From assembly GCF_001270745.1 (NCBI RefSeq), contig NZ_LFXL01000035.1:39138-103137 (forward strand): a DNA stretch of 64,000 bases, read 5' to 3'. Positions 53,544-63,846 of this stretch are shown one piece after another. Source of the DNA: Jiangella muralis (lineage in GTDB: Bacteria > Actinomycetota > Actinomycetes > Jiangellales > Jiangellaceae). The notes beneath the pieces were generated by a model, which saw only the letters and a list, made by a program, of their open reading frames with translations, searched no databases and was not told where the DNA came from. How positions within the stretch are numbered: position 1 is the stretch's first letter; the number at the start of each line of letters is the position of its first letter. A program made the translations under genes and the position numbers.

Positions 53544-54602
53544 TCAGCGGGCGCGTTTGACGATGGTCTGCACCTCGGCGACCGGGACGTTCACCGTCGA
53601 CTCGCGGCGCAGCGGGTCGAGGTCGCCGCCGACGGTGCTGCCGTCCTGCTCCTGCCCCTCCCACGACGCCGTCCACTCGGTGGCGGCGGTGACGGGGTAG
53701 CCGCCCGGGTAGGCGACGGAGGCGCGGGTGAACTGGACGCTGCACCCGCCAGTGTCGGCCGCGCCGGGCGCCCAGGCCTGCTGGGCGAGCTCCGGGTCGC
53801 ACTGGCGCGACCCGTTCGGCGACGCGATGGACAGGCCGTCGGTGGTCGCGGTGACCTCGGCCCACACGTCGGTGCCGACGACGTCGGCGCGGATGGTGCG
53901 GGTGCCGCCGCTGCCGCCGACCATCTCGGGGTCGACCACCCAGAACCAGGTGTTCACGTTGACGAACGTGGCGCCGTCGAGGCTGTCGGCCAGCTTCGGG
54001 TTGCGGTCGACCTCCGGCTCGGCGATGACCATGTGCTCGCGCGCCTCGATGGCCAGCGTCTCGGGATCGACGGCCGGCGCCGGCTCCTCACCCGTGACGA
54101 ACCAGCTGTACATCACGCCGGCCTCGCCGCCGCCGTAGTAGTCGGAGAGCTGCTCCACGTGCGGCGAGCACTCGAGCGGCTCGGGCCCGCCGATGGTGTA
54201 CCAGGTGACGTCGACGCCGGACTCCTCGAGCGCGATGGCCTCGAGGAACTCGGGCGTGTCCGGGAAGGCCAGCTGGCCGATGGCCGCGTGACCGGAGAGG
54301 AAGGGCCGCACTTCCTGGAACCACTCGTAGAACGCCACCGGATCGGTGCCGTCGACCGGCGCACCTTCGATGAACGAGGTCGACACCGACTCCCACCAGC
54401 AGATGGGCGGGATCGAGACCGTGTAGCTGCCGCCGTCGCCGGGCGCGCCGTCGCCGGTCAGGACGACCTCGACGCCGACCTCGTAGCCGTCGCCGGTGTC
54501 GTCGCCGCCGGAGCCGCCACGGGCGGCGGCCAGCGCGGGCGCGGTCAGCACCAGCGCGGCGCAGGTCAGCACGGCGGACAGACTTCTCACGACGGCCCTC
54601 AT
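53544..54602 (-). CDS. Secreted protein of unknown function
   Basis: This 352-residue protein has a signal peptide (MRAVVRSLSAVLTCAALVLTAPALAAARG) and a Gly/Asp-rich mature start. A beta-rich extracytoplasmic region contains several Trp and Cys (IPPICWWESVSTS, TWYTIGGPEPLECSP, VNTWFWVVDPEMVGG, CDPELAQQAWAPGAADTGGC). Four to six cysteines may form disulfides. No family recognised. A downstream-of-lipoprotein position (84 bp) suggests they may be cotranscribed. Confidence 0.8.
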   Translation of the reverse strand: MRAVVRSLSAVLTCAALVLTAPALAAARGGSGGDDTGDGYEVGVEVVLTGDGAPGDGGSYTVSIPPICWWESVSTSFIEGAPVDGTDPVAFYEWFQEVRPFLSGHAAIGQLAFPDTPEFLEAIALEESGVDVTWYTIGGPEPLECSPHVEQLSDYYGGGEAGVMYSWFVTGEEPAPAVDPETLAIEAREHMVIAEPEVDRNPKLADSLDGATFVNVNTWFWVVDPEMVGGSGGTRTIRADVVGTDVWAEVTATTDGLSIASPNGSRQCDPELAQQAWAPGAADTGGCSVQFTRASVAYPGGYPVTAATEWTASWEGQEQDGSTVGGDLDPLRRESTVNVPVAEVQTIVKRAR

Positions 54603-54686
54603 GGCTCGCTCACTCCACGGTGGTTTCGGTCACATCGGGCGGACCCGGACTTTACCATCGGCAACGGACGCCGTCAGCCGGGTATC

Positions 54687-55370
54687 TCACTCGCAGGGCT
54701 CGGGGTCGGCCTGTTCGGTGTCGGACGCCAGCCAGTCGCCGTCGACGAGGGTCAGCGTCAGCACCAGCCGCTCGACCTCGGGCTGTGGCTCGGCCGTGCC
54801 GCGGGTGTACTGCACCCAGTCGCGCATGATGGTGCAGAGGTCGACCTCGGCGGTGGTGTCGGTGACGGTGACGTCGCGCAGCCGGAGCTCGGTCGGCTCG
54901 CCGACGACCACCCGCTGCTTCGACACCGACTCGACGAGGTAGTTGAGCAGGCGGCCGAGCTGGGGGTCGACGGCCGTGCGCAGGATGCCGGACTGCTCGT
55001 CGCCGGCGCCGAACAGCACAGCGTCCCAGCTGGCCATGAACCGGCCGGCCGCCAGCAGCACCGCGCGCTCGTCGTCGGTGGCGTCGTCGGGCGGCTCGAT
55101 GGGCAGTTCGGCGCTCAGCTCGACGGTGCGCTCCTCGCCGGGCGGCTGGTAGGGCGGTGTGAACGCGGCGGCCGGCTCGGGCGCGGGGGCGGACGGGACG
55201 TCGCCGGCCACCGTCGGCGGGTCGGACGGGACGGTGGACGCGGACGTCGTGACGTCGGCGCTGCCGGTCGAGGAGCCCAGGCCGGTCGGTTCCTCGCCCG
55301 CCGCCGAGCAGCCGGCCGGCAGCAGGAACGCGGCCACGGCGGCGCCCACCGCCAGCGCGCGTCGGCTCAT
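54687..55370 (-). CDS. Putative secreted lipoprotein
   Basis: This 227-residue protein has the lipobox LPAGC (Cys21), a Ser/Thr/Pro-rich linker (about 25-85), then a small alpha/beta domain starting near 100 (DERAVLLAAGRFMASWDAVLFG) and ending with GDWLASDTEQADPEPCE. A NTF2-like shape is possible but not proven. ATG 55370 has GGAGGG 7 bp upstream. It may act with the secreted protein that follows. Confidence 0.8.
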   Translation of the reverse strand: MSRRALAVGAAVAAFLLPAGCSAAGEEPTGLGSSTGSADVTTSASTVPSDPPTVAGDVPSAPAPEPAAAFTPPYQPPGEERTVELSAELPIEPPDDATDDERAVLLAAGRFMASWDAVLFGAGDEQSGILRTAVDPQLGRLLNYLVESVSKQRVVVGEPTELRLRDVTVTDTTAEVDLCTIMRDWVQYTRGTAEPQPEVERLVLTLTLVDGDWLASDTEQADPEPCE

Positions 55371-55426
55371 GCGTCCCTCCGTCGATGTGCTGATCGGCAC
55401 ATCGTACGTTCCGCGCCGGACAGTCG

Positions 55427-57004
<1,578 letters not shown>

Positions 57005-57114
57005 AGTGCTGCCCACGGTAGTGACCCGGCCGGGTGTGTGGGTGGTGACATTCTGCACAACGGCCGGACGGCACGACAGCGGCGTCCGGTTCGCCGCGCG
57101 CCTGGCCGCTCTTC

Positions 57115-57236
57115 GTCACCTGATCAACTTCAGCATGCGGACCGAAAACGATCAGGTGACGTACACGCGACGATCGCCGGGGTTGCGTCACCTGATCGTT
57201 TCGCGGCCGGCAACTGATCGTCTCGCGGCCGGCGAC
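57115..57236. repeat. GTCACCTGATC hairpin element plus 22-bp tandem direct repeat
   Basis: The unit at 57115-57160 matches 34688-34733 at most positions. A third arm at 57187-57197 allows an alternative hairpin. Next come two 22-bp direct repeats at 57193-57214 and 57215-57236 (core TCGCGGCCGGC). It fills the gap between the mutase start (57004) and the stop of the receiver-like gene (57262). Confidence 0.82.
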
Positions 57237-57261
57237 CCCACCCCGTTCCGGCGAGGACGGC

Positions 57262-57837
57262 TCAGCCGAGCGGATGCACCGTCGTCTCGCGGTCGGCCTC
57301 CACGACGAGGAACCGCTCGCCCCGGCCGACCCGGCGGCCGAGCGGCAGCCGCTGGCGGCCGCGGTCGAGCGGGCCGGTGTAGACGTCGGTCTCGTGCACC
57401 CGGTAGAGCGGGTCCAGCCGGGGCAGTGTGACGTCCACGTGGGCGGGTTTGCGCAGCACCAGCACGATGCTGTTGTCGCCGGACTCGTACGCGGCCGCGC
57501 CGACGATGCGGGTGTCGCGGTTGGGCGCCGTGACGACCTCGCGGATCTGCGCCACGATGATCGACGGGATCGGCGCGAGGCCGTCGACGACCCGCAGCGT
57601 GGGGTTCTGCGCCTTCAGCGACGAGATCATCCGGTCGCGCTTCGGGCCGGTGACGGCCCGGCCGAGCGCCAGGATGTCGATGGTGGCGCCGTCGACGCCG
57701 TAGCGGACGCGGTCGGCGTCGGTCTCCTCGCGGACCACCATGCCGGCCTCGCGCAGGGCCCGGCCCAGCTCGTCGAGCACACGCACCCGTTTGCCGACGA
57801 GCAGCACGCGTGCCGGAGTCCCGATCTCGGTCGTCAC
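57262..57837 (-). CDS. Receiver-like protein of unknown function
   Basis: This 191-residue protein begins ARVLLVGKRVRVLDELGRALREAG, resembling the first strand-helix of response-regulator receiver domains, and continues VDGATIDILALGRAVTGPKRDRMISSLKAQNPTLRVVDGL. The conserved phospho-Asp is not evident, so it is at best a pseudo-receiver. The C-terminal 80 residues are beta-rich and unfamiliar. GTG start. Confidence 0.65.
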   Translation of the reverse strand: MTTEIGTPARVLLVGKRVRVLDELGRALREAGMVVREETDADRVRYGVDGATIDILALGRAVTGPKRDRMISSLKAQNPTLRVVDGLAPIPSIIVAQIREVVTAPNRDTRIVGAAAYESGDNSIVLVLRKPAHVDVTLPRLDPLYRVHETDVYTGPLDRGRQRLPLGRRVGRGERFLVVEADRETTVHPLG

Positions 57838-58071
57838 TCGCTACCCCCAGGTCGCCCTGTCACGGCCGAGACGCCCGTGCCAGCGCGAGCCGGCTGGCGC
57901 ACTCGTAGTATCGATCTTGCGGGTAGGCATCACTCAGCGTCACCGGGCGTCTCTCATAGTGAGAATCTTGCGTCTCGAAACGTCAGTCACGGCCCAGCCG
58001 ACGCCATAGCGTCGACCGCCGTTCACGCGGGCATCCCCGTCGCGCCACCGGGTGCCCGCATCGTTGCCGGC

Positions 58072-59202
58072 ATGAGGGTAGCGATCGTCGCGGAATCGTT
58101 CCTCCCCCAGGTCAACGGTGTCACGAACTCGGTCTGCCGCGTGGTGGAGCATCTCACGCGACGCGGCCACACGGCGCTGGTGATCGCCCCCGGCGAAGGC
58201 GTGTCGGAGTACGACGGGCACCAGGTGCTGCGGGTGCCGTCGTTCGCGCTGCCGGGCAACGACGACAGCATCGTCGGCGTCTCCACCCGGCGGCGGATCA
58301 GCCGGTTCCTGCGCGACTTCGACCCCGACGTCGTGCACCTGGCGGCGCCGGCCTGGCTGGGCCGGGCCGGCATGAACGCGGCGACCCGGCTGGGGCTGCC
58401 GACGGTCGCCGTCTACCAGACCGACCTCGCCGGGTTCGCCCGCGGCTACCGGCTCTGGCGCACCATCGGCGACGACGCGATCTGGTCCTGGCTGCGCCGC
58501 ATCCACGACCAGGCCGACCTCACGCTGGCGCCGTCGACGGCGAGCCTGCGGCAGCTGGCCGCGCACGGCTTCCCGCGACTGGCCCGCTGGGGCCGCGGCG
58601 TCGACCTCGTCCGCTTCCACCCGGCCCACCGCGACGAGGGCCTGCGTCGTGAGCTGGCCCCGGACGGCGAGGTCATCGTCGGCTACGTCGGCCGGCTGGC
58701 GCCGGAGAAGCACGTCGCGTCGCTGACGGCGCTGGCCGGGCTGCCCGGCGTCAAGCTGGCCATCGTCGGCGGCGGGCCGAGCGAGGCGTCGCTGCGGGCC
58801 GCGCTGCCCGACGCCGCGTTCCTCGGGTTCCGCACCGGGCAGGAGCTGTCGCGCGCCTACGCCAGCCTGGACGTGTTCGTGCACACGGGCCCGGCCGAGA
58901 CGTTCTGCCAGGCCGTCCAGGAGGCGCTGGCCTCCGGCGTCCCCGTCGTCGCCCCGAACGCCGGCGGCCCCACCGACCTCGTCGACGACGGCTGGTCCGG
59001 CCACCTCGTCGACACCGGCGACGGCGAGCAACTGCGGGCCGCGGTGGCGCGGATCGCCGCCGACCCGGTCCGCCGGGTCCGGATGGCCGCCGCCGCCCGC
59101 GAATCGGTGTACGGACGGTCGTGGGAGGCGATCTGCGACCAGCTGCTCGAGCATTACGCGACGGCGGTCGCGCGCAAGCGCCTGGCCGCACCCGCGGCGT
59201 AG
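58072..59202 (+). CDS. GT4-family glycosyltransferase (GT-B fold)
   Basis: This 376-residue retaining glycosyltransferase opens MRVAIVAESFLPQVNGVTNSVCRVVEHLTRRGHTALVIAP. The C-terminal domain has GYVGRLAPEKHVASLTALAGLPGVKLAIVGGGPSE (about 203-238) and donor-site motif HTGPAETFCQAVQEALASGVPVVAP (about 275-300; EX7E). It resembles actinobacterial enzymes that add mannose or glucose to diacylglycerol/phosphatidylinositol, such as MgtA and PimB-like proteins. The acceptor is not decided. Confidence 0.9.
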   Translation: MRVAIVAESFLPQVNGVTNSVCRVVEHLTRRGHTALVIAPGEGVSEYDGHQVLRVPSFALPGNDDSIVGVSTRRRISRFLRDFDPDVVHLAAPAWLGRAGMNAATRLGLPTVAVYQTDLAGFARGYRLWRTIGDDAIWSWLRRIHDQADLTLAPSTASLRQLAAHGFPRLARWGRGVDLVRFHPAHRDEGLRRELAPDGEVIVGYVGRLAPEKHVASLTALAGLPGVKLAIVGGGPSEASLRAALPDAAFLGFRTGQELSRAYASLDVFVHTGPAETFCQAVQEALASGVPVVAPNAGGPTDLVDDGWSGHLVDTGDGEQLRAAVARIAADPVRRVRMAAAARESVYGRSWEAICDQLLEHYATAVARKRLAAPAA

Positions 59203-59213
59203 GATCTTCGGCG

Positions 59214-59231
59214 ACTTAGGGTTGCCTAAGT
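59214..59231. promoter_or_regulatory. ACTTAGG/CCTAAGT inverted repeat before sdhC
   Basis: A perfect 7-bp inverted repeat with a 4-nt loop, 11 bp after the glycosyltransferase stop and 146 bp before sdhC. It could be a small terminator or an operator. The spacing does not fit a 19-bp DtxR/IdeR box. Confidence 0.3.
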
Positions 59232-59376
59232 GAGAGATGTCACGGCCGAAACAGGGCTCTGAACAGGCCAGACGTGAGATTGGCCACGGACCCGACCATG
59301 ACGGCGGGGCTACCATGACCGGCGGCCGGGCACGCTGCCCGGCAGTCCCCCGTCGCAATCGGAAGGCAGCACGTTC

Positions 59377-59754
59377 GTGCCCAAGGCGCCTGCAGGCACG
59401 CTCTATCGCGGCCGTGAAGGCATGTGGTCGTGGGTGGCCCATCGGGTCACCGGCATCGGCATCTTCTTCTTCCTCTTCGCGCACATCCTCGACACCGCGC
59501 TCGTCCGCGTGTCGCCGGAGGCGTACAACGAGGTGATCGCCACCTACAAGAACCCGATCGTCGGGCTCATGGAGGTGGGGCTGGTGGCCGCCATCGTGTT
59601 CCACGCGTTCAACGGCCTGCGCATCGTCCTCGTCGACTTCTGGTCGAAGGGGCCGCGGTACCAGAAACAGATGTCCGTCACCGTCCTGGTCCTCTGGGTG
59701 GCGCTCATGGTGCCGTTCACGATCCGCCACCTCTCCCACGTGTTCGGGGGCTGA
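59377..59754 (+). CDS. sdhC: Succinate dehydrogenase cytochrome b556 subunit
   Basis: This 125-residue membrane subunit anchors SdhAB and binds heme. Motif GTLYRGREGMWSWVAHRVTGIGIFFFLFAHILDTALVR (SdhC signature with heme-ligand His in the helices) and VFHAFNGLRIVLVDF near 75 are seen, with three membrane helices. The GTG start begins the sdhCDAB operon, 4 bp before sdhD starts. Confidence 0.92.
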   Translation: MPKAPAGTLYRGREGMWSWVAHRVTGIGIFFFLFAHILDTALVRVSPEAYNEVIATYKNPIVGLMEVGLVAAIVFHAFNGLRIVLVDFWSKGPRYQKQMSVTVLVLWVALMVPFTIRHLSHVFGG

Positions 59755-59758
59755 CCCG

Positions 59759-60202
59759 ATGACGACGACGATTCCCGCCCCGCGCTCACCGCGGCGGCTG
59801 CGCGGCCGGACCAACACCGAGCTGTACGCGTGGATGTTCATGCGCGCGTCCGGCGTGCTGCTGGTCATCCTGATCTTCACGCACCTGTTCGTGAACCTGA
59901 TCACCGGCGACGGCATCAACGCGCTCGACTTCGGCTTCGTGGCCGGCAAGTGGGCCGACCCGCTCTGGCAGGTCTGGGACCTGCTGATGCTGTGGCTGGC
60001 GATGCTGCACGGCACCAACGGGCTGCGCACCGTCATCAACGACTACGCCGAGCGCGACCAGCTGCGGCTGTGGCTGAAGGTCGGGCTGTACACGGCCACG
60101 ACCATCACGATCGTGCTCGGGACGCTGGTGATCTTCACGTTCGACCCGTGCCCGCCGGACGCGGCCGCCGACCTGCTGCCGTCGTTCTGCCAGGTGCCGT
60201 AG
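59759..60202 (+). CDS. sdhD: Succinate dehydrogenase hydrophobic membrane anchor
   Basis: This 147-residue anchor has a basic Pro/Arg-rich start, then three membrane helices (about 24-45, 70-90, 105-125). LLVILIFTHLFVNLITGDGINALDF and MLHGTNGLRTVINDYAERDQLRLWLK carry the conserved His and quinone-site region. Together with SdhC it completes the membrane part of the complex. Confidence 0.92.
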   Translation: MTTTIPAPRSPRRLRGRTNTELYAWMFMRASGVLLVILIFTHLFVNLITGDGINALDFGFVAGKWADPLWQVWDLLMLWLAMLHGTNGLRTVINDYAERDQLRLWLKVGLYTATTITIVLGTLVIFTFDPCPPDAAADLLPSFCQVP

Positions 60203-60223
60203 TTCATCTTCGAGAGGCAAGTC

Positions 60224-61975
60224 ATGCAGACCCATCAGTACGACGTGGTGATCGTCGGCGCCGGCGGCGCCGGGATGCGCGCCGCGCTCGAGTCCGGCCA
60301 GCGGGTCCGCACCGCCGTGCTGACCAAGCTCTACCCGACCCGGTCGCACACCGGCGCGGCCCAGGGCGGCATGTGCGCCGCGCTGGCCAACGTCGAGGAG
60401 GACAACTGGGAGTGGCACACCTTCGACACCGTCAAGGGCGGTGACTTCCTGGTCGACCAGGACGCCGCCGAGGTGATGGCGAAGGAGGCCATCGACGCCG
60501 TCCTCGACCTGGAGAAGATGGGGCTGCCGTTCAACCGCACGCCGGACGGCCTGATCGACCAGCGCCGCTTCGGCGGGCACACCCGCAAGCACGGTGAGGC
60601 CGCGGTCCGGCGCTCGTGCTTCGCCGCGGACCGCACCGGTCACATGATCCTGCAGACCCTCTACCAGCAGTGCCTCAAGCGCGACGTCGAGTTCTTCAAC
60701 GAGTTCTACGTGCTCGACCTGCTGTTCACCGAGGTCGACGGTGTCAAGCGGACTGCCGGTGTGGTGGCGTACGAGCTGGCCACCGGCGAGATCCACGTGT
60801 TCCGCGCCAAGGCCGTCATCTTCGCGACCGGCGGCGCCGGCAAGGTGTACAAGACCACGTCCAACGCGCACACGCTGACCGGCGACGGCATGGCCATCGC
60901 GTACCGGCGCGGGCTGCCGCTGGAGGACATGGAGTTCTTCCAGTTCCACCCGACCGGCCTGGCCGGCCTGGGCATCCTGCTGTCCGAGGCGGCCCGCGGC
61001 GAGGGCGCGATCCTGCGCAACAGCGAGGGCGAGCGGTTCATGGAGCGCTACGCCCCGACGCTGAAGGACCTCGCCCCGCGCGACGTCGTCGCCCGGGCCA
61101 TGGCCAACGAGGTCCGCGAGGGCCGCGGCTCCGGGCCGAACAAGGACTACGTCCTGCTCGACCTCACCCACCTCGAGCCGGCGCACATCGACGCGAAACT
61201 GCCCGACATCACCGAGTTCGCCCGCACCTACCTGGGCGTCGAGCCGTACACGGAGCCGGTCCCCGTCTTCCCGACCGCGCACTACGCGATGGGCGGCATG
61301 CCGACGACGATCGACGCCGAGGTGCTGGCCGACAACACGCACGTCCTGCCCGGCCTCTACGCGGCCGGCGAGGTGGCCTGCGTCAGCGTGCACGGCGCGA
61401 ACCGGCTGGGCACCAACTCGCTGCTCGACATCAACGTGTTCGGACGGCGGGCCGGTCTCGCGGCGGCGGCGTTCGCGGAGAAGGCGCCGCTGGTCGAGCT
61501 GCCGGACGCGCCCGCCGACGCGACCGTCGCCCTGCTGGAGGAGATGCGCGACCGCGCCGACGGCGAGCGCGTCGCCGTCCTGCGTCGTGAGCTGCAGGAG
61601 ACGATGGACGCGAATGCCCAGGTGTTCCGGTCCGAGGCGACGCTGAAGCAGGCGCTCTCCGACGTCCACGCGCTCCAGGCCCGCTACGCCAACGTGTCCG
61701 TGCAGGACAAGGGCCGCCGGTTCAACACCGACCTGCTGGAGGCGGTCGAGCTGGGCTTCCTGCTCGACCTCGCCGAGGTCATCGTCGTCGGCGCGCTGGA
61801 GCGCAAGGAGTCGCGCGGCGGCCACTTCCGCGAGGACTACCAGAACCGCGACGACGTCAACTACATGCGCCACACCATGGCGTACCGCTCTTCCGCGGAC
61901 GACGGGGCCGGTGTGCGGCTCGACTTCAAGCCCGTCGTCGTCACCCGCTACCAGCCGATGGAGCGCAAGTTCTGA
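60224..61975 (+). CDS. sdhA: Succinate dehydrogenase flavoprotein subunit
   Basis: This 583-residue catalytic subunit oxidises succinate to fumarate. FAD-binding VVIVGAGGAGMRAAL is at 8-22, and RSHTGAAQGGM at 40-50 includes His42, the expected covalent FAD attachment. ATGGAGKVYKTTSNAHTLTGDGMAIAYRRG and the HPTGL substrate loop near 243 follow. HYAMGGMPTTIDAEVL, and EDYQNRDDVNYMRH near the C-terminus, complete the family. Its stop overlaps the sdhB start by 1 bp. Confidence 0.97.
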   Translation: MQTHQYDVVIVGAGGAGMRAALESGQRVRTAVLTKLYPTRSHTGAAQGGMCAALANVEEDNWEWHTFDTVKGGDFLVDQDAAEVMAKEAIDAVLDLEKMGLPFNRTPDGLIDQRRFGGHTRKHGEAAVRRSCFAADRTGHMILQTLYQQCLKRDVEFFNEFYVLDLLFTEVDGVKRTAGVVAYELATGEIHVFRAKAVIFATGGAGKVYKTTSNAHTLTGDGMAIAYRRGLPLEDMEFFQFHPTGLAGLGILLSEAARGEGAILRNSEGERFMERYAPTLKDLAPRDVVARAMANEVREGRGSGPNKDYVLLDLTHLEPAHIDAKLPDITEFARTYLGVEPYTEPVPVFPTAHYAMGGMPTTIDAEVLADNTHVLPGLYAAGEVACVSVHGANRLGTNSLLDINVFGRRAGLAAAAFAEKAPLVELPDAPADATVALLEEMRDRADGERVAVLRRELQETMDANAQVFRSEATLKQALSDVHALQARYANVSVQDKGRRFNTDLLEAVELGFLLDLAEVIVVGALERKESRGGHFREDYQNRDDVNYMRHTMAYRSSADDGAGVRLDFKPVVVTRYQPMERKF

Positions 61976-62724
61976 TGACTGCCGTTGCCGAGGCGCCGGT
62001 CGCCGGCGCCGTCCCGTCCTTCCAGGTCACGCTGCGGCTGCGCCGGTTCAACCCGGAGAACGACACCGAGCCGCGCTGGGAGGAGCACACCGTCACCATG
62101 CACGGCACCGACCGGGTGCTCGACGCGCTGCACAAGATCAAGTGGGAGATCGACGGCTCGCTGACGTTCCGGCGGTCGTGCGCGCACGGCATCTGCGGCT
62201 CCGACGCGATGCGCATCAACGGCCGCAACCGGCTGGCATGTAAGACGCTGCTCAAGGACCTGCCGCTGGACAAGCCGGTGACGATCGAGCCGATCAAGGG
62301 CCTCGCGGTGCTCAAGGACCTCGTCGTCGACATGGACCCGTTCTTCGAGGCGTACAAGTCGATCATGCCGTTCCTCGTCACGTCCGGGAACGACCCGTCC
62401 CGCGAGCGCCGTCAGTCCCCCGAGGAGCGCGCCCGCTACGACGACACCACGAAGTGCATCATGTGCGCCGCCTGCACCACCTCCTGCCCCGTCTACTGGT
62501 CCGACGGCCAGTACTTCGGCCCGCAGGCGATCGTGGGCGCCCACCGCTTCATCTTCGACTCGCGCGACGAGGGTGCCGAGGAGCGCCTCGAGATCCTCAA
62601 CGACCGCGACGGCGTCTGGCGCTGCCGGACGACGTTCAACTGCACGGATGCTTGTCCTCGAGGGATTGAAGTCACCAAGGCCATCCAGGAGGTCAAGCGC
62701 GCCCTCCTCTTCCGCCGCGTCTGA
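61975..62724 (+). CDS. sdhB: Succinate dehydrogenase iron-sulfur subunit
   Basis: This 249-residue protein carries electrons to quinone. The [2Fe-2S] site is Cys69, Cys74, Asp77 and Cys89 (CAHGICGSD; the Asp substitution is known in SdhB). The 4Fe-4S and 3Fe-4S ligands are in CIMCAACTTSCP near 159-170 and CTDACPRGIE near 222-231. It is the last gene of sdhCDAB. A TTGATC-type hairpin begins 11 bp after its stop, suggesting termination there. Confidence 0.97.
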   Translation: MTAVAEAPVAGAVPSFQVTLRLRRFNPENDTEPRWEEHTVTMHGTDRVLDALHKIKWEIDGSLTFRRSCAHGICGSDAMRINGRNRLACKTLLKDLPLDKPVTIEPIKGLAVLKDLVVDMDPFFEAYKSIMPFLVTSGNDPSRERRQSPEERARYDDTTKCIMCAACTTSCPVYWSDGQYFGPQAIVGAHRFIFDSRDEGAEERLEILNDRDGVWRCRTTFNCTDACPRGIEVTKAIQEVKRALLFRRV

Positions 62725-62734
62725 CCTGCCCGCC

Positions 62735-62817
62735 CCACGAGTTGATCTTGGAGTAACCGCCGAGTTGACGGGCGATTCGTCCGATTGATTCCCCGAATAC
62801 TCCAAGATCAACGTGGG
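62735..62817. repeat. TTGATCTTGG inverted repeat with internal GGGCGATTCGTCCGA motif
   Basis: GTTGATCTTGGAGTA (62741-62755) pairs 15/15 with TACTCCAAGATCAAC (62798-62812), inside an outer CCCAC/GTGGG pair. The loop contains GGGCGATTCGTCCGATTG (62770-62787), also seen at 37639 and inverted at 63921. It probably terminates sdhCDAB. Confidence 0.8.
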
Positions 62818-62922
62818 ACGCGGGGAGGCGGCGTTCTCCACAGGCCGCGCCGGCTCGGGGAGTTGCCCACATTCCAGCGATGTGGCGTGGCATCGCTTCG
62901 GGCGTCCAGCGACGGTGGACGC

Positions 62923-63846
62923 ATGCCACCACGACGCCCACTCCCCGGACCGACGCCGGTAGCGGTGCCGGCGCCGTTGCGCGAGACGGCGTTCACGCTG
63001 GCAACGGCTCGAGCCCACGGCATCTCAGCTGGGCACCTGCGCGGCCGCCACTACATCCGGATACACCGCTGCGTCTATGCCGAGCGCGATGTGCCATTGG
63101 ACGGCGACCAGGCCGCGCGCGCCTGGATGCTGGCACTGCCCGACGACGCCGCGATGTACGGAGCCACCGCCGCCACCTGGTACAGCCTGCCCGTCGAGGC
63201 ACCTGCCGACTTCCAGATCATCGTGCCGTCAGGAACGGTGCCGCGACGCCGGCCGGGCCTGGAGCCGCATGAGGGCCTTCGCCAGGACGAGGCGATCACG
63301 TACCGCGGGTTGCGCGTCACCACGCCGGAGCGGACCTGGCTCGACCTGTCCCTGACCCTCGACGACGCCGAACTGATCACCGTCGGCGACGCGATGGTCC
63401 ACCGCGGTCTGACAACGCCGCAGCGCCTGATCGAGGGGGCCGACGCGGCTCGGCGGCGACGGAGGATCCTGCGCGCGCGATCGCTGGCCCGGCTGGTCCG
63501 CGACCGCGTCGACTCGCCACAGGAGACCCGCCTACGACTGATCCTGACCAGCCACGGTGGCCTGCCGGAGCCCACGGTCAACCCCGAGGTGGCCGACGAG
63601 CACGGCGAGTGGATCGGTCGCCCGGATCTGGCGTACGAAGACGCCAGGGTCGCGATCCAGTACGAAGGCGACGTGCACCGGACCAGCAAGAAGCGCTGGC
63701 GCGCCGACATCGCCCGCGACGAGGTGCTGCGCGACCATGGCTGGGAGGTCCTACGCGTCACCGCCGACGACTTCCGCCGTCACGACCGCCTCTGCGACCG
63801 CGTCCGCAGCGCCCTCGACCGCCGGCGCCACCGCTCCCCGCCCTGA
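62923..63846 (+). CDS. AbiEi-like/DUF559 restriction-endonuclease-fold protein
   Basis: This 307-residue protein has an N-terminal winged-helix-like part (TARAHGISAGHLRGRHYIRIHRCVYAERD). A middle region APADFQIIVPSGTVPRRRPGLEPHEGLRQDEAITYRGLRVTTPERTWLDLS resembles type IV toxin-antitoxin AbiEi antitoxins. The C-terminal DUF559 fold carries VAIQYEGDVHRTSKKRWRADIARDEVLRDHGWEVLRVTADDF. That last part is the Vsr/PD-(D/E)XK-like domain. No toxin gene adjoins it inside the window. ATG 62923 has GGTGG close upstream. Confidence 0.8.
   Translation: MPPRRPLPGPTPVAVPAPLRETAFTLATARAHGISAGHLRGRHYIRIHRCVYAERDVPLDGDQAARAWMLALPDDAAMYGATAATWYSLPVEAPADFQIIVPSGTVPRRRPGLEPHEGLRQDEAITYRGLRVTTPERTWLDLSLTLDDAELITVGDAMVHRGLTTPQRLIEGADAARRRRRILRARSLARLVRDRVDSPQETRLRLILTSHGGLPEPTVNPEVADEHGEWIGRPDLAYEDARVAIQYEGDVHRTSKKRWRADIARDEVLRDHGWEVLRVTADDFRRHDRLCDRVRSALDRRRHRSPP

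Noticed and set aside
59214..59231. DtxR/IdeR iron box before sdhC
   Set aside because: Arms TTAGG/CCTAA match but the centre is 4 bp instead of the required 9, so an iron-regulator site is unlikely.
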